From Bog-1181 sp964565765 (lineage in GTDB: Bacteria > Oederibacteriota > PGYV01 > Palsa-1178), in NCBI GenBank assembly GCA_964565765.1, contig CAZMGF010000009.1, forward strand, positions 1 through 64,000: 64,000 bases of DNA. Direction: 5' to 3'. The position numbers and the translations under genes were made by a program. The notes beneath the pieces were generated by a model that was given only the letters and a program-made list of their open reading frames with translations, was not told where the DNA came from and searched no databases. Positions within the stretch are counted from its first letter, which is position 1. Each line of letters opens with the position of its first letter. Of the stretch, positions 1-8,915 are shown piece after piece.

Positions 1-1
1 C

Positions 2-274
2 GGCACGCGCCACGAGATATGCCGGGCCATACACGCCGAGCAGAACGCCATAATACAGGCTGCGCTAAACGGCATTTCCACGGAAGGGGCCACAATATAT
101 TCCACACATTCGCCCTGCGTCATCTGCGCGAAAATGGTGGAAAACGCAAAGATAAAAAAATTCATCACTTCCAGCTATTACCCTGATAAAACATATGAGG
201 AATTGTTCAAGGAAGCAGGGGTTGAATTTGTTACGGTGAACAGGCCCCCTTTGAACATTAATTTCCTCGACTAA
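2..274 (+). CDS. dCMP/CMP deaminase family protein, 3' part
   Basis: The window opens inside this gene; the frame is open from base 2 to TAA at 272-274 (90 residues). The visible part carries the zinc-dependent cytidine/deoxycytidylate deaminase signature: a His-Ala-Glu triad (zinc ligand His and catalytic Glu) followed about 25 residues later by Pro-Cys-x-x-Cys, the two Cys zinc ligands. Family knowledge: such enzymes (ComEB-like dCMP deaminases) convert dCMP to dUMP for thymidylate synthesis in the cytoplasm. The short C-terminal tail with an Arg-Pro-Pro ending is like that of ComEB-type proteins. The N-terminus lies outside the window, so total length and start cannot be given. A closely related cytidine or tRNA-type deaminase is less likely but not excluded. 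Confidence 0.8.
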   Translation, partial: GTRHEICRAIHAEQNAIIQAALNGISTEGATIYSTHSPCVICAKMVENAKIKKFITSSYYPDKTYEELFKEAGVEFVTVNRPPLNINFLD

Positions 275-280
275 AAGCTA

Positions 281-1048
281 ATGAAACAGACCAGACAAAT
301 CGTAACCGCGGCCATTGCCATGCTTGTATTTTCGGCAACAACCTCAGCTTTCCCATCTAATTTCTCCCTTATAAAGGAGCACACGGCTTTATACGGAAAA
401 AAATACATTATCTATATTGACAAAAACCTCAAAAAACTTTACCTTATGGACAAAACCCTTAAAATATGGAAAAGTTATTCGGTGGCCACGGGCGCGGTCA
501 GGGGGGAAAAGCTCTACGCCGGCGACTACAGGACCCCTTCGGGGTTTTATACAATAATAAGGGTCTGCCAGTACCATGAGGCGTGGTACATGCCGCAGCT
601 GAGAAAAATAATGGCCAGGTATGAAAAGGGGAGTGCGGAATATAAGTATTACCTTGAGAACTACGGCAGGCTTTATGAGCGCGAGAAAAAAAACAGGCGC
701 AAAATAAATGACATGAACGCCTCTTACTTAAGCGCCCGCGAGGGGCACGTAAAGTTCGGAACTGACGAGGACCTTGGATATAATTCTTACGGCCCTGTTT
801 TCATGCTCCTTGATTATCCCAATGAGCGCGACATTCAAAGGTACAGGGCCGCGAAAAAGGCCGGGCTTATGCCCTCTGATGACGACGGTTATTTTCCCGA
901 GCTTGGCGGCGGCATTGCCATACACGGCACATGCGACGCTCCGTCAATCGGATATGACGCCTCTTCGGGCTGCGTAAGGATGAAGAACAATGATATAGTG
1001 GAGCTTTCAAATTATGTAAGCGAAGGCACCATGGTGGTAATTGACTGA
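281..1048 (+). CDS. L,D-transpeptidase (YkuD domain), exported
   Basis: 255 residues. An N-terminal hydrophobic segment after a basic start (residues about 5-23) is a signal peptide or anchor. The YkuD domain follows: beta-rich start at about 41-90, then His215 in HGT and the catalytic Cys231 in SSGCVRM, the classic H-x(n)-S-x-G-C-x-R signature. A charged insertion rich in Lys, Glu and Tyr (about 100-150) sits between the halves of the domain. Family knowledge: these enzymes form 3-3 cross-links in peptidoglycan or attach proteins to it, in the periplasm. The gene begins six bases after the deaminase stop with no clear ribosome binding site, so the two may be cotranscribed. The substrate cannot be read from sequence. 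Confidence 0.88.
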   Translation: MKQTRQIVTAAIAMLVFSATTSAFPSNFSLIKEHTALYGKKYIIYIDKNLKKLYLMDKTLKIWKSYSVATGAVRGEKLYAGDYRTPSGFYTIIRVCQYHEAWYMPQLRKIMARYEKGSAEYKYYLENYGRLYEREKKNRRKINDMNASYLSAREGHVKFGTDEDLGYNSYGPVFMLLDYPNERDIQRYRAAKKAGLMPSDDDGYFPELGGGIAIHGTCDAPSIGYDASSGCVRMKNNDIVELSNYVSEGTMVVID

Positions 1049-1082
1049 AAAATATAACATTATCAGGCGGAGGTAATTTATT

Positions 1083-2066
1083 ATGGCTAAAGTGGTAAAG
1101 TTGTCGGAAAAGGAAAGGGAAAAAGCAGAGAAATTAAATCTGGTGATTTCCGAAGTTGAAAAGGTGATCGTGGGGCAGGAGCCCATGATAAAGGGGCTTT
1201 TAATAGGCCTTTTAACGCGCGGCCACATCCTGCTTGAAGGTGTGCCGGGGCTCGCAAAAACTCTTGCGGTAAAAACCTTAAGCTCCACAATACAGGCGAA
1301 ATTCTCGCGCATACAGTTTACACCTGACCTTCTCCCGGCTGACCTTGTGGGGACCAGGATATACAACGCGAAAACAGGTGAGTTCTCGATATCCACAGGG
1401 CCGGTCTTCGCGAACATAGTGCTGGCTGACGAGATAAACAGGGCGCCGGCAAAGGTGCAGTCGGCGCTGCTTGAGGCCATGCAGGAAAAACAGGTTACAA
1501 TCGGCGACAAAACATTCAAACTTGACGAACCTTTTATAGTGCTTGCCACGCAAAACCCCATTGAAACCGAGGGGACTTACCCGCTTCCCGAGGCGCAGGT
1601 GGACAGGTTCCTCATGAAGGTTGTTGTAACCTATCCCACAAGGGAGCAGGAAATAGAGATTATTAACAGGACCACGCACGGCGCGCAGGCAGAAGTTGAG
1701 ACAATATTAAAGCCGAAAGATATCCTTGAAATGCGCGAGATTGTCGACAACATTTATGTGGATGAAAAGGTAAAAGAGTATGTAACAGAGCTTGTTTTTG
1801 CCACGAGAAACCCCGAGGAATACAAGCTGAACTTAAAGGAACTCATCGAATACGGCTGCTCGCCAAGGGCCTCGATAAATCTTATTTTAGCGGCAAAGGC
1901 GCGCGCCTTTATGAACGGCGAAGGTTATGTTTCACCCGATGATGTAAAGGCAGTGGCCCATGAGGTTTTAAGGCACAGGCTGATACTTTCTTATGAGGCC
2001 GAGGCCGAGGAGACAACACCGGACGACGTAATCACACAGATAATAAACAAGGTAAAAGTGCCGTAA
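1083..2066 (+). CDS. MoxR-family AAA+ ATPase
   Basis: 327 residues, the usual length. Walker A GVPGLAKT at 53-60, Walker B ending in D116-E117, sensor-1 ATQNP at 155-159, and the MoxR-typical EINRAPAKVQSALLEAM stretch. A GGCGGAGG-like ribosome binding site precedes the ATG. Family knowledge: MoxR ATPases are chaperone-like and work with DUF58 and von Willebrand A proteins in assembly, metal insertion or stress adaptation of envelope proteins. Here it is first in the order MoxR, DUF58, VWA, VWA, the standard Bat-type arrangement, so it very likely acts with the three following genes. The client is unknown. Confidence 0.93.
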   Translation: MAKVVKLSEKEREKAEKLNLVISEVEKVIVGQEPMIKGLLIGLLTRGHILLEGVPGLAKTLAVKTLSSTIQAKFSRIQFTPDLLPADLVGTRIYNAKTGEFSISTGPVFANIVLADEINRAPAKVQSALLEAMQEKQVTIGDKTFKLDEPFIVLATQNPIETEGTYPLPEAQVDRFLMKVVVTYPTREQEIEIINRTTHGAQAEVETILKPKDILEMREIVDNIYVDEKVKEYVTELVFATRNPEEYKLNLKELIEYGCSPRASINLILAAKARAFMNGEGYVSPDDVKAVAHEVLRHRLILSYEAEAEETTPDDVITQIINKVKVP

Positions 2067-2096
2067 AAGAGAGAAAGTATAAAATACCCACTGTAG

Positions 2097-2118
2097 GGGC
2101 GGACTTATATGTCCGCCC
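2097..2118. repeat. REP-like palindrome
   Basis: A perfect 8-bp inverted repeat GGGCGGAC / GTCCGCCC around a TTATAT loop lies in the 70-bp spacer between moxR and the DUF58 gene, preceded by TGTAG. There is no U-tract, so it is not a normal terminator. From memory, palindromes of the form GTAGGGGCG-AC..GT-CGCCC are scattered in many environmental genomes; only one copy is seen here. Confidence 0.6.
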
Positions 2119-2136
2119 GGAAAGCTAAAGACGCGA

Positions 2137-3021
2137 ATGATCTCAAAAGATATCCTGAAAAAGGTAAAACGCATAGAGATAACCACACGCAGGCTCGTGG
2201 ATACCGTGCTCCAGGGAGAGTACCTTTCCTCTTTCAAGGGCAGGGGGATTGAATTTACCGAGGTGCGCGAATACAGCGAAGGGGACGACATACGCGCCAT
2301 TGACTGGAATGTGACCGCCAGGATGAACTCCCCTTTTGTAAAGGTATTTATAGAGGAGAGGGAACTGCAGGTGGTCTTCGCGGCTGATTTAAGCTCCTCC
2401 CTTGATTTCGGGACAAAGGAGCATTTGAAAAGCGAGCTCTTGTTCGAGTTCGTGGCGGCCATGGGGTTCACGGCAAATCTCAACAACGACCGCGTCGGTT
2501 TTGCCGGTTTTACGGATAAACTCGAGAAATACATACCGCCTAAAAAGGGTAAAAAACACGTTTTCAGGATACTCAGGGATATTGCCAACCATGAAAAAAA
2601 ATCCTCTTCCACGGGCATTGCCCCTTCTCTTTTGTACCTTAGCCATATATTAAAAAGGCGCTCGACCATTTTTGTCATCTCTGATTTTTACGACGAGGGT
2701 GATTTCGCCTCAGCGCTGAAGATTTTGCGCCATCACCACGACGTGGTGGCAGTTGTTTTGAGGGACAAACGCGACTATTCGCTGCCTGATATAGGCATGG
2801 CCCCTTTTTATGACCCGGAAACAAAAAAAGAGGTATGGTTTGATACCTCGGACAAAAAAAACTCGGCATTCTTAAAGCAGGCAGCCGAGGCAAAAGACAA
2901 AAAATTAATAAGGGCCCTGAAAAAAATCGGCGTGGACCACATATTCCTTGAATGCGGGGAATCATACATAAACCGCCTCATTTCCTTTTTTAAACTCAGG
3001 GAAGGCAGGCGCATTAAATGA
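2137..3021 (+). CDS. DUF58 domain protein
   Basis: 294 residues. Near the N-terminus (about 30-65) lies the DUF58 hallmark: G-R-G-x-E-F-x-E-V-R-E-Y followed by GDD-R-x-I-D-W-N-x-T-A-R. The rest has a von Willebrand A-like fold (AADLSSSLDFG, a degenerate D-x-S-x-S metal site, about 83-93). No membrane segment is evident. Family knowledge: DUF58 proteins accompany MoxR ATPases and VWA proteins; the molecular job is unsettled. It ends in ATGA, overlapping the next gene by four bases, which points to translational coupling. The spacer to moxR holds a REP-like hairpin that could uncouple the two. Confidence 0.9.
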   Translation: MISKDILKKVKRIEITTRRLVDTVLQGEYLSSFKGRGIEFTEVREYSEGDDIRAIDWNVTARMNSPFVKVFIEERELQVVFAADLSSSLDFGTKEHLKSELLFEFVAAMGFTANLNNDRVGFAGFTDKLEKYIPPKKGKKHVFRILRDIANHEKKSSSTGIAPSLLYLSHILKRRSTIFVISDFYDEGDFASALKILRHHHDVVAVVLRDKRDYSLPDIGMAPFYDPETKKEVWFDTSDKKNSAFLKQAAEAKDKKLIRALKKIGVDHIFLECGESYINRLISFFKLREGRRIK

Positions 3022-4025
3022 TATTCCAGAATTTAGACTATTTGCCTTACGGCATAGCCGCGCTTTTTTTGATAACCGCCGTTATGCTGCTGAGGAATTT
3101 GCGGTATAAGAAGATAAATTTTTCAAATTTTTCATCCCTGCCTTCCGGCGACGCGCGGTTAAAATATGCCCACATTCTCCCTGACGCGCTGAAAATACTC
3201 GGGGTGCTTCTGCTGGTTTTAGCGCTCCTCCGGCCCCAGAATATAAGGAAGGTGACGCAGGAAAAGATAAAAGGGATAGATATTATAATGGCTCTGGACC
3301 TTTCAGGCTCAATGCAGTCCGAGGATTTAAAACCAAACCGGGTGGAGGCGGCCAAGGCGGTATGCAGGAATTTTGTATCCGGGCTTGAAAATGACAGGGT
3401 CGGGCTCGTTGTCTTCGCCGGAAAGGCCTTTACGCAGTGCCCCCTTACCGCCGACTATGACATAGTAAAAAGTTTTATCGACCAGGTGGATCTTCAGACA
3501 GTAAGGATAGACGGCACTGCAATAGGCGACGCAATATTGACGGCCACAAACAGGCTTGAGGCGTCCGGTTCTTCCAAAGTGATAATACTTGCCACCGACG
3601 GCGGGAATAACCGCGGTTTTTCACCGGTGGAGGCGGCAAAGCTTGCCGCTTATAAAAACATAAAAATATACACAATAGGAATAGGGAAAAAAGGCGGAGC
3701 GCCCATGATTTATACGGACAATTTCGGGGTAAAAAGGCAGGCGGTAAACCCATACAACGGCCAGCCGCTCAGGTATGAGGAGCCGGATGAAAATGTCCTG
3801 ACGCAGATTGCGCAGCTTACGGGCGGGAGGTATTTCAGGGCCACGAATGAGCAGGCGCTCGGCGAGATATACAATATAATAGGAAAGCTTGAAAAGCAGG
3901 ATATACAGGTAAAAAATTATGACAAACATGAGGACCGCTTCCAGTGGTTTTTATGGGCTGGATTTATAATGATACTTATCGCGCTCGGCCTTGAAGCGTG
4001 GAAATATTTAAGGATTGTTGAGTGA
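3018..4025 (+). CDS. VWA-domain membrane protein, BatA-like
   Basis: 335 residues. Two N-terminal membrane segments (about 10-26 and 56-73), a VWA domain with a complete MIDAS site (D94-L-S-G-S98, later DGTAIGD and ATDGG), and one C-terminal membrane helix (about 312-328). This is the BatA layout: an inner-membrane anchored metal-dependent adhesion domain facing the periplasm. It is translationally coupled to the DUF58 gene by a four-base overlap. Family knowledge links Bat proteins to oxidative stress tolerance and envelope protein assembly. It is a paralogue of the next VWA gene. Confidence 0.9.
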   Translation: MIFQNLDYLPYGIAALFLITAVMLLRNLRYKKINFSNFSSLPSGDARLKYAHILPDALKILGVLLLVLALLRPQNIRKVTQEKIKGIDIIMALDLSGSMQSEDLKPNRVEAAKAVCRNFVSGLENDRVGLVVFAGKAFTQCPLTADYDIVKSFIDQVDLQTVRIDGTAIGDAILTATNRLEASGSSKVIILATDGGNNRGFSPVEAAKLAAYKNIKIYTIGIGKKGGAPMIYTDNFGVKRQAVNPYNGQPLRYEEPDENVLTQIAQLTGGRYFRATNEQALGEIYNIIGKLEKQDIQVKNYDKHEDRFQWFLWAGFIMILIALGLEAWKYLRIVE

Positions 4026-4188
4026 AAGTCCGTGCAAATATGGCGTTATGTGGATCGTATGAGCCTTTTTCCGGGTTAACTGTGCCCAAATTAATGTTTC
4101 TGGCAACGATCAAGGATGCACAGGCCCCTACAAAAGTCTCATATGACCCACAATGCGGATGTAAACAATTTTCAAAAAAAGGAGAAAA

Positions 4189-5220
4189 ATGAGATTCGGA
4201 AGTCCTGAAGTTTTCAGGTTGTTTTTTATAGTCGTGCCGCTGCTTGCATACCTTGGATACAGGACATTTAGGGCATTGCAAAACCTGGGCCTCTTTTTTG
4301 ACAGGGCAACTGCGCCTAAAATGATAAAACCTGTTTCAGGCAGGATGGCCGCGGTTAAATTCGCGCTCACAGCCGCCGGTGTCGTGCTTATTATAGTGGC
4401 CCTGGCGCGGCCGTGGGGAAAACCCATAAAGTCTGAAACAACAGTCAACGGCATAGATATCATGATAGCTGTGGACGTTTCATCTTCTATGCTGGCCACG
4501 GATATCAAGCCCAGCAGGATAGAGGCGGTAAAGGCTGCTCTCAGGGAATTTTCCGCTTCTTTGAACGGCGACAGGGTTGGAATGATAACATTTGCGGGAG
4601 TTGATTTTATCCAGTGCCCTTTTACTGTTGATTACGACGCTTATGACCTTATAATAGACAGCCTCTACCCGGGAATGCTGGCCAAAGACGGGACGGCAAT
4701 CGGGAATGCCATAAAATCGTGCGTTGAGCGCATGGTGGAAAAGGCGGGAAAGTCCAGGGTTATGATATTAATAACAGACGGCGAGAATAATACCGGAATG
4801 GCGCCGGTCGAGGCGGCAAAGCTGGCAAAAGAAAATAATATCAGGATTTATACAATAGGCGCGGGCACGGCGCAGGGCGGAGTAATTCCCGAGGGTCAGG
4901 ACATGTTCGGCAGGACAATTCACAAAATATACAAGGGCGAGGAAGTTGTGACAAAGCTTGACGACTCGGAACTCAGGGAAATAGCAGGGATCACAGGGGG
5001 CAATTACCATTTAATAACTGATCCGGGAACTTTTAATTCCATCAGGGATGATATAAAGAACATGCAGGAAAACTCCACAAAAAAGGAGCAGATGAGCCAT
5101 GAGGAAAATTACGCGCCGTGGCTTTTGTGGGGGATTATTTTCTTTGTGCTGGGGCAGGGGCTGCCTGCACGCAAGTTAAAATTCAAAAGTAAAACCAATA
5201 AGGCCGCGAAGCGGGTTTAA
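4189..5220 (+). CDS. VWA-domain membrane protein, second BatA/BatB-like copy
   Basis: 343 residues, same plan as the gene before it: two N-terminal membrane segments (about 9-23, 55-74), VWA domain with MIDAS D96-V-S-S-S100, DGTAIGN, and a Thr-Asp-Gly-Glu loop; one C-terminal helix (about 302-320) and a basic tail. AAAAAGGAGAAAA just before the ATG is a clear ribosome binding site. It is separated from its paralogue by 163 bases in which I see no gene, promoter or structured RNA. Its stop overlaps by four bases the stop of the convergent glycosyltransferase. BatD/BatE-type partners are not present. Confidence 0.9.
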   Translation: MRFGSPEVFRLFFIVVPLLAYLGYRTFRALQNLGLFFDRATAPKMIKPVSGRMAAVKFALTAAGVVLIIVALARPWGKPIKSETTVNGIDIMIAVDVSSSMLATDIKPSRIEAVKAALREFSASLNGDRVGMITFAGVDFIQCPFTVDYDAYDLIIDSLYPGMLAKDGTAIGNAIKSCVERMVEKAGKSRVMILITDGENNTGMAPVEAAKLAKENNIRIYTIGAGTAQGGVIPEGQDMFGRTIHKIYKGEEVVTKLDDSELREIAGITGGNYHLITDPGTFNSIRDDIKNMQENSTKKEQMSHEENYAPWLLWGIIFFVLGQGLPARKLKFKSKTNKAAKRV

Positions 5221-5933
5221 TTATACCGGCCGCCGGCGCCGTTAAAGCGTATTATAAAAAGTTCGGCGAACATTTTCACGGAATCGCGCAGGAATTTAAC
5301 TTTTGTAGCGGAATCGTTATACCACTCCACGGCGGATTCCTTTATGGAGAGCCCCCTGCGGGAAGCTATGTAGAGCAGTTCGACGTCAAAGCCGAAATTA
5401 AATATTGTCTGGCGGGGGAATATAATACCGGCGGCTTTTTTTGTGAAACTTTTAAAACCGCACTGTGTGTCGTGGACCATAAGGCCCGTCACCACGCGCA
5501 CCATCAGGTTGAAAAACTTCCCGCCGAATTCGCGCAGATGGCTCTGCGGCACCATGACCTTTGATTCCACAAGGTCGCGCGAGGCTATTACCACATCATA
5601 ACCCTTTTTATGGAAGGCGATGAATTCCTCAAGGTGCTTTATGGGGGTTGAAAGGTCGGCGTCTGTAAACAATATTATATCGCCGGAAGCGCCCATTGCC
5701 CCGTTTTTTACAGAGTATCCCTTTCCCATGTTGCCGGGATTTTTTATAACCCTGATTTTTGCCCCTTTAAATGCCAGGGCCGCACCGGAGGTGTTGTCTG
5801 TGCTGCCGTCGTCTACAACTATTATTTCGGCTTTGAGCTTTTTTTTCTTTATGAAGGCGGATATTTTCTGAAGGGTGGCGGGGAGGCGCTTTTCCTCGTT
5901 ATACGCGGGTATTATTATGGAAACCTGAGCCAC
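5217..5933 (-). CDS. Family 2 glycosyltransferase, dolichol-phosphate mannose synthase-like
   Basis: 238 residues, a single GT-A domain without C-terminal membrane helices. Motifs: IIIPAYNEEKRLP at the N-terminus, IVVDDGSTDNT, and the metal-binding FTDADLSTP (D-x-D). Later DTQCGFKSF and FDVELLYIASRRGL match polyprenyl-phosphate mannose/glucose synthases (DPM1/ALG5 group). Family knowledge: they transfer a hexose from its nucleotide form to a polyprenyl phosphate on the cytoplasmic face of the membrane, supplying lipid-linked sugar for glycosylation. The gene is the only protein gene on the minus strand and converges with the VWA operon. The acceptor is an inference; heavily Thr-rich exported proteins elsewhere in the window would be possible glycosylation targets. 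Confidence 0.87.
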   Translation of the reverse strand: MAQVSIIIPAYNEEKRLPATLQKISAFIKKKKLKAEIIVVDDGSTDNTSGAALAFKGAKIRVIKNPGNMGKGYSVKNGAMGASGDIILFTDADLSTPIKHLEEFIAFHKKGYDVVIASRDLVESKVMVPQSHLREFGGKFFNLMVRVVTGLMVHDTQCGFKSFTKKAAGIIFPRQTIFNFGFDVELLYIASRRGLSIKESAVEWYNDSATKVKFLRDSVKMFAELFIIRFNGAGGRYN

Positions 5934-6022
5934 TTTGCCCTCCTTTATATATATTTTCTCTCTTCCCTAATATTATCCTATGGTGCGTGATGTGTAAAGG
6001 CAAAAAATCGGGGTTTTAAAAG

Positions 6023-6050
6023 TTGACAAAGGGAAATTAAGGTATATAAT
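6023..6050 (+). promoter_or_regulatory. Sigma-70-type promoter of nrdJ
   Basis: TTGACA at 6023-6028 and TATAAT at 6045-6050, both perfect, 16 bp apart, 43 bases before the nrdJ start. Confidence 0.8.
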
Positions 6051-6093
6051 TACAAAACCAAAAAAACAACATGTTACTTAAGGAGAGGCTCTT

Positions 6094-8343
6094 ATGGATA
6101 AAAACAGGCTCAAAACCCCGGCGCTTTCAGATAACGCGTGCAAAGTCCTTGAAAAGCGCTACTTTTTGAAGGATAAAAACAACGAGTCAATCGAGGACGC
6201 CACAGGGCTTTTCATGCGCGTCGCGCAAAACATAGCGGAAGCGGACAAAATTTACGACAAAAAAGCTGACACCGCGGCCGTTGCCGCTGATTTTTATGAA
6301 ATAATGGCCTCGCTTGATTTTCTCCCCAATTCCCCCACATTAATGAACGCGGGCCGCGACTTGCAGCAGCTTGCCGCCTGTTTTGTCCTGCCGGTTGAGG
6401 ATTCTATTGAGGGTATATTTGAGGCCATAAAGAACGCGGCGCTCATACATAAATCAGGCGGGGGCACTGGATTTTCCTTCTCGCGCTTAAGGCCCAACCG
6501 CGACAAGGTCAAATCAACCTCGGGCATATCATCAGGGCCGGTTTCCTTTATGAAGGTTTTTAACGCGGCGACAGAGGCTGTAAAGCAGGGGGGCACAAGG
6601 CGCGGCGCCAATATGGGAATACTGCGCGTTGACCATCCGGATATAAGGGAGTTTATAGCGTGCAAGGCAAATGACAGGGAGATAAATAATTTTAACATCT
6701 CCGTTGCAATAACGGAAAAATTCATGGAAGCCGTCAAAAAAGGTGAGAAATATGACCTTATAAACCCGCGCGGAATGGAAAAGGCGGGGCAGGAGGACGC
6801 CAGGGAAATATTCGACATGATAGTGGAATATTCCTGGAAGAACGGCGATCCCGGCATAGTATTTATCGACAGGATAAACAGGGAAAACCCGACCCCGGCT
6901 GTGGCTGAAATAGAATCCACAAACCCGTGCGGCGAGCAGCCGCTGCTTCCATATGAAGCGTGCAACCTGGGTTCGCTCAACCTGGCGCAGATGGTAACTC
7001 CCGAAGGAAAAGTTGATTATCCAAAGCTCGGGAAAATAACGCGCAAGGCGGTACACTTCCTGGACAACGTTATTGACATGTCCAAATATCCACTTGAAAA
7101 GATAACTGATATGGTAAGGTCAAACAGAAAAATAGGGCTCGGAATAATGGGCTGGGCAGACATGCTTGTCCAGATGGGAATATCATACAGTTCGGACGAG
7201 GCCATTAAGCTAGCGGAAGAGCTGATGAAATTTATTCACGTTGAGGCGCAGGAAGCCTCTTTAGAGCTCGCGAAAAAACGGGGAACCTTCCCGAATTATA
7301 AAGGGTCTGTCCATGAAAAAGCAGGCAAGAAACTCAGGAACGCGACACTTACGACAATAGCGCCGACCGGAACGCTTTCAATGATAGCCTCTTGCTCTTC
7401 GGGAGTTGAACCGCTTTTCGCCGTGGCCTATACAAAAACCGTCATGGACAACACCAGGCTTCCCGAGGTAAACAGGTATTTTCTGGATATGGCCAGACAG
7501 CGTGGTTTTTATACGGACGCGCTCATAATGAAGATAGGCGAGACCGGCAATGTTTCACATGAACAGGGAGTCCCCGAGGATGTAAAGAAAATATTCGTTA
7601 CAAGCCACGACATTGAGCCGGTATGGCACATTAAGATGCAGGCTGCTTTCCAGAAATATACGGATAACGCGGTATCAAAGACTGTCAATTTCAGGAACGA
7701 CGCCACAAAGGATGATGTGCGCAAAGTGTACATGCTCGCATATGAGCTTGACTGCAAAGGGGTTACCATATACCGCGACGGCAGCCGCGACGAGCAGGTG
7801 CTGACACTTTCAGTGGCTGAAAATAAAAAAGAGGCGGCAGTACCGGCGCTTGCAAACGCTCATGAGATAGAGCCGAGAAAAAGGCCGGACGTCACAAAAG
7901 GCAAGACCATAAAGATGAAGACGGGGTGCGGCAATCTCTATGTTACTATTAATGAGGACGAGACAGGGTTGTGCGAAGTATTTACAGCCATGGGCAAATC
8001 AGGGGGCTGCGCCGCGGCACAGTCAGAGGCGATTTCAAGGCTCGTTTCAACGGCATTAAGGGCCGGCGTGAAGCCGGTTTCCATAATAAAACATTTACGC
8101 GGCACCAGGTGCCCCGCGCCTGCATGGCAGGAGGGCGGGATAGTCCTTTCGTGCCCGGACGCCATCGGCATTGCAATGGAGAAGTATCTGCACGACAGGG
8201 GCGACGCTGATGAAAAGTTTGTCTTCAGGCAGCATGAGGAACAGAAAATGTTCGGCGAAACATGCCCGGAATGCGGAACAACCCTTGAGCACGAAGGCGG
8301 ATGCAACGTCTGCCGCGTCTGCGGATATTCCAAATGCCTGTAA
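6094..8343 (+). CDS. nrdJ: Class II (adenosylcobalamin-dependent) ribonucleoside-diphosphate reductase
   Basis: 749 residues. Catalytic features of the radical enzyme: C96 in QQLAACF (redox pair), N277-P-C279-G-E281 with C290 in EACNLGSLNL, and a glycine-rich KSGGGTGFSFSRLRP segment. The region 600-700 is the TSCPD domain (CGNLYVTINED, GTRCPAP) that marks the B12-dependent NrdJ group, and the C-terminus is a Cys-rich zinc-ribbon-like knuckle (CPECG..CNVCRVCG) that probably feeds reducing equivalents. Function: reduction of ribonucleotides to deoxyribonucleotides in the cytoplasm, with or without oxygen. An AAGGAGAGG ribosome binding site precedes the ATG, behind a near-perfect promoter. No cobalamin riboswitch is visible in the 160-base upstream gap. 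It appears to be monocistronic. Confidence 0.95.
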   Translation: MDKNRLKTPALSDNACKVLEKRYFLKDKNNESIEDATGLFMRVAQNIAEADKIYDKKADTAAVAADFYEIMASLDFLPNSPTLMNAGRDLQQLAACFVLPVEDSIEGIFEAIKNAALIHKSGGGTGFSFSRLRPNRDKVKSTSGISSGPVSFMKVFNAATEAVKQGGTRRGANMGILRVDHPDIREFIACKANDREINNFNISVAITEKFMEAVKKGEKYDLINPRGMEKAGQEDAREIFDMIVEYSWKNGDPGIVFIDRINRENPTPAVAEIESTNPCGEQPLLPYEACNLGSLNLAQMVTPEGKVDYPKLGKITRKAVHFLDNVIDMSKYPLEKITDMVRSNRKIGLGIMGWADMLVQMGISYSSDEAIKLAEELMKFIHVEAQEASLELAKKRGTFPNYKGSVHEKAGKKLRNATLTTIAPTGTLSMIASCSSGVEPLFAVAYTKTVMDNTRLPEVNRYFLDMARQRGFYTDALIMKIGETGNVSHEQGVPEDVKKIFVTSHDIEPVWHIKMQAAFQKYTDNAVSKTVNFRNDATKDDVRKVYMLAYELDCKGVTIYRDGSRDEQVLTLSVAENKKEAAVPALANAHEIEPRKRPDVTKGKTIKMKTGCGNLYVTINEDETGLCEVFTAMGKSGGCAAAQSEAISRLVSTALRAGVKPVSIIKHLRGTRCPAPAWQEGGIVLSCPDAIGIAMEKYLHDRGDADEKFVFRQHEEQKMFGETCPECGTTLEHEGGCNVCRVCGYSKCL

Positions 8344-8373
8344 AAGTGATGTAATTAAAATAAGATCTTTTTA

Positions 8374-8382
8374 TGATATAAT
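8374..8382 (+). promoter_or_regulatory. Extended -10 promoter
   Basis: TGATATAAT is a TGn-extended -10 element with a perfect TATAAT (8377-8382), 45 bases before the first PilZ gene. No good -35 is seen, as is usual for extended -10 promoters. The 14-base context TTTTATGATATAAT recurs exactly before ribD. Confidence 0.55.
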
Positions 8383-8426
8383 GTTTCCGGATTTGGATAA
8401 TTAAATATTCACCCGGGGGTCAGGCG

Positions 8427-8882
8427 ATGTTCGAAAACGACGGGACAGATGAGGGGCAGTTATCCTTCGGCAGGGAAAAAAGGGAATACCCGCGTGTTGT
8501 AATGAACGCTCCGGTACGCTACAGGGTGCTGGGCAAAGAAGAGGGCGAACACGCGCTTGGAAGGTTCGCCGACCAGTCAACGCTGCTTGATGAATATGAC
8601 GAGTCTGAAACCGCCAATGTGTCAAAGAACGGGACGGCAATCTACACAAACCGCGAGATACCCTTAAAATCCATAGTCGCGGTTAATATAAATATTTCAA
8701 TACCGGGAATAGCGGCAAACTGCAGGGCATTGGGCGAGGTGCTGCGCATTGACAGGAGCGACAATCCCAAATATATGTACGTTGCGGCGCTGAAATTCCT
8801 GACAATCACCCACCATAATCTCAAGAATTTCAAGTTCATGGAACTCAAGGAACTGCTGGATCTAAAGGATCCGCTGGCTTAA
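8427..8882 (+). CDS. PilZ domain protein
   Basis: 151 residues, cytoplasmic. The N-terminal R-E-Y-P-R is the R-x-x-x-R c-di-GMP-binding motif and NVSKNG (about 57-62) is the N-x-S-x-x-G motif; the rest is the predicted PilZ beta barrel followed by a helical tail HHNLKNFKFMELKELLDL. Family knowledge: PilZ proteins bind cyclic di-GMP and control motility, surface structures or polysaccharide export. It is followed after 33 bases by a paralogue, so the two are probably cotranscribed. No diguanylate cyclase or phosphodiesterase lies in the window, and no effector partner can be named. Confidence 0.85.
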   Translation: MFENDGTDEGQLSFGREKREYPRVVMNAPVRYRVLGKEEGEHALGRFADQSTLLDEYDESETANVSKNGTAIYTNREIPLKSIVAVNINISIPGIAANCRALGEVLRIDRSDNPKYMYVAALKFLTITHHNLKNFKFMELKELLDLKDPLA

Positions 8883-8915
8883 AAGGTTTTTAAAACAACA
8901 CAACAAGGGGCAAAA

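Noticed and set aside
1007..1561. Minus-strand open frames over the moxR gene (and many others of 60-240 codons)
   Set aside because: Antisense to clear genes, no motifs, composition of shadows.
4026..4188. A small gene between the two VWA genes
   Set aside because: No frame with ribosome binding site and sensible composition; seen as plain spacer.
5934..6093. Cobalamin riboswitch before nrdJ
   Set aside because: Gap of 160 bases holds a standard promoter close to the start and no B12-box-like sequence was seen.
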